This document shows, piece after piece, positions 62,540-64,000 of a stretch of DNA of 64,000 nt (within the stretch, counting starts at the first letter, position 1; each line of letters opens with the position of its first letter). The stretch is from Pyronema omphalodes. Its lineage: Eukaryota > Ascomycota > Pezizomycetes > Pezizales > Pyronemataceae. The notes under the pieces were generated by a model. That model was not told the origin of the DNA. It did not search any database and saw only the letters and a program-made list of their open reading frames with translations. The translations under genes and the position numbers were made by a program. The DNA lies in contig JAJJXM010000081.1 in assembly GCA_024516155.1 (NCBI GenBank), positions 1 through 64,000 on the forward strand, in the 5' to 3' direction.

Positions 62540-62770
62540 TTAGTGACGGGGTACTGGGACAGTGAGGGTAAACAGGATTGAGCTGGAGCTTCCGGAGGTT
62601 GACGGTGGTTGGTATTTGCACAGGATTGCTAGGTAGCCGTGTTCTTTGGCAAGCTGGACGGCGATCTGGGCGTCTTCGTAGTAGCAGGTCGGGATTCCAA
62701 ATCTGAAGAACAGGCGTTCTGGACTGGTCAAGGCAGGTTCGAATTCGCGGACCCAAGCGACTGTGTTCAT
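62540..62770 (-). CDS. ORF0, small protein upstream of gag (GypE)
   Basis: 76 residues from ATG 62770 (MNTVAWVREFEPALTSPE). FRFGIP is followed by a helix (YYEDAQIAVQLAKEHGYLAIL). Like GypA ORF0 it opens MN....AW and has FGIP near residue 25-30 and YL(A/V) strands after it. Its stop is separated from the gag ATG by one codon. Confidence 0.6.
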   Translation of the reverse strand: MNTVAWVREFEPALTSPERLFFRFGIPTCYYEDAQIAVQLAKEHGYLAILCKYQPPSTSGSSSSILFTLTVPVPRH

Positions 62771-62950
62771 GAACAATGACTACAGGAGGCAGTTATCTTG
62801 ACTGGCAGTGTCAGGTATTCTTCAAATTCGCAAGCGAAGATCGGAATACACAGCAGCAACTCGGCAAGGATAAAGACACTCTTGGTGGTTTGTTCTGGGG
62901 TTCAAAGTCTATGGACTGCGTAGGTTGGAGATTTGTTCGACAGAATGTAA

Positions 62951-63489
62951 TGTAACGGGACAGGCTCGATGGAACGTCCAAGGTACGCAGTGTTCAGGAC
63001 AGAGGGCAGGAACAGGAACGTAGAGCAAGAGAAGGAGGTACTGGAAGGTGGAGGCAGAGGTCAAGACGAAGACAAGACTGGATGAGGAGGAGTTGTCAAG
63101 GTAACTAGATTGCTAACTGGACAAGACGTTCTGTAAAGAAGAAAGAAAAGGAAACAGACAGAGCGGAGGGAGAGCCCTCCTTATATACACAAATCCTCCT
63201 AGGAACAACCCAAACCCTAACAGGGTTTTCAACCGAGCCAAGAACCTAAACAAAGAAGCCAAGAACCTAATGCATGTGATAACAATGTGACGCTTGTGCT
63301 GATGAAACGAACTAAGATAACTCAGACAGACAAGGAAGGTGATAAGGAAAGGATAGACTAGTGCATTGCGGCTGTGAGGGTGGCTGAGCTGATGATGACA
63401 TGTGATGTGGTGCAGCCCTGCGGCTGTGCTCTATGACTGTGCAGGCTAAGGCAATCCAGAATACGGGTGACGATACTGGAGCCGTGACA
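62951..63489 (-). repeat. 5' LTR of GypE (539 bp)
   Basis: Minus sense TGTCACGGCTCC...CCGTTACA. TATATAA (plus 63181-63187), then ACAGAACGT (plus 63126-63134) ~50 nt downstream. The primer site (plus 62940-62948) is complementary at 8 of 9 bases, the mismatch being at a former CpG. 62771-62950 is leader without a gene. Confidence 0.92.
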
Positions 63490-63494
63490 GTAGC

Positions 63495-64000
63495 GGGAGT
63501 CGATTATTTCTTCGACTTCCCACTCTTGTTGTCCATCCACGACGATCGCCGGAGGAGGAGGTTTGGTGTGTCCGGGGATAGGGGAATACTTTGTTGTGGT
63601 GGGTTCTAAGAGGGAGAGGTGAAAGTCAGGGTGGATTTTTACGCTGGGGGGAAGTTTGAGTTTATATGTTTTTGTTCCTATTTCTTGGAGGATGGTATAG
63701 GGCCCTAATAGCTTGTAATCCAATTTATTCGAAGGGCGGGTTGTTTTTATGAACTTCCTTTTTAGCCATACCTTATCTCCTGTTCTTAGAATGGGGTCGG
63801 GTTTCCTTTTCCCATCTGCATGTTCCGCTTGTTCGGTCTGTGCCCATTGTATTTCTGTACGTAGTTGATTTTGTAGATTATTTGATAAGGTAACATAATG
63901 TAATACATCGGGGGTGGGGTTTTTTGCTGTACTAAGGTCCGGTTGCAATCTTGGGTGATATCCATAGTTTGCGTAGAACGGAGTAATCCCTAGGGTTTCG
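63495..64000 (-). pseudogene. pol: pol integrase C-terminus and chromodomain start (GypC-2, partial)
   Basis: ETLGITPFYANYGYHPR enters from the right edge. WLKRKFIKTTRPSNKLDYK, GPY (LLGPYTIL) and the start of the chromodomain (EWEVEEIIDSRY) follow, close to GypC-1. It is cut by GypE after the Tyr codon; the remainder is at 27732-27885. Confidence 0.88.

Larger units (their letters stand above)
27886..63489 (-). mobile_element. GypE, Ty3/Gypsy element spread over 35.6 kb by nested insertions
   Basis: 3' LTR 27886-28278, 5' LTR 62951-63489, TSD GTAGC on both sides. Its pol is split by GypA-2 (TSD CAGAC) and Cop (TSD GTTTT); removing them rejoins the frame as [14 protein letters not shown] at the first break. 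The element's own sequence is only about 6 kb. Confidence 0.93.
27141..64000 (-). mobile_element. GypC-2, outermost Ty3/Gypsy element, interrupted by GypE
   Basis: Integrase C-terminus (63495-64000) and chromodomain end plus ORF3 (27141-27885) are two halves of one minus-strand GypC element. GypE with TSD GTAGC (27881-27885 and 63490-63494) lies between them. ORF3 is cut at 27140 by GypB-1. Both element ends lie outside the window. Confidence 0.88.

Noticed and set aside
1..64000. Host genes, tRNAs or rRNAs between elements
   Set aside because: Every stretch longer than ~300 bases is accounted for by an LTR, UTR or element body. No cloverleaf or cellular protein was recognised.

Overview
The whole window is a nest of retrotransposons; I found no host gene, tRNA or rRNA. 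It looks like a repeat-rich, probably heterochromatic region of a filamentous fungus: Ty3/Gypsy chromoviruses with C-terminal chromodomains, a Tad1/I-like LINE with RNase H, and a Ty1/Copia element. A basidiomycete is my guess only, because no host gene is present to test it.

I name the families GypA, GypB, GypC, GypE, GypF, Cop and Tad. Target-site duplications (TSDs) and rejoined reading frames give the order. Outermost is GypC-2 (minus; 27141-27885 and 63495-64000, continuing past both window edges). GypE (27886-63489, TSD GTAGC) sits in its chromodomain. GypE holds GypA-2 (29979-53920, TSD CAGAC) and Cop (55787-61229, TSD GTTTT). GypA-2 holds GypB-2 (31625-42312, TSD TTCAC) and GypF (44304-50578, TSD AGATG). 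GypB-2 holds a short LINE, Tad-S2 (32881-34667), in its 5' LTR. This is five levels deep.

The left arm starts where GypB-1 (minus; 8892-27140) enters ORF3 of GypC-2. Its 5' LTR carries two LINEs in tandem: Tad-S1 (24099-25885) and full-length Tad-L (12503-24086). Tad-L holds GypA-1 (16228-22262, TSD GAATT). GypB-1 pol is broken by GypA-0 (5699-8891), which is in turn broken by GypC-1 (1-5698, plus strand).

The most unusual system is the LINE/LTR pairing. All three LINE insertions use the same 12-bp site (GATTAGTTTACT) in the same LTR family, in the same orientation, just downstream of the inferred LTR transcription start. Two of the three are identical-length 1787-bp elements that carry an intact ORF1 and no ORF2. 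They share the last ~62 bp of Tad-L, so they look like ORF1-only satellites mobilised by it.

Other points of interest: a Cys/His-rich third ORF downstream of pol in GypC, coupled by TAATG; a small ORF0 before gag in three Gypsy lineages; LTR/primer-site complementarity indicating self-priming; a GGGAAAA -1 frameshift site in three lineages; a Copia element with a half-tRNA-iMet primer site and a likely in-frame intron between integrase and reverse transcriptase. Most pol genes are broken by nonsense codons, indels or insertions. The best-preserved frames are GypB-2 pol, both Tad-S ORF1s, GypC ORF3 and the Cop RT/RNase H exon.
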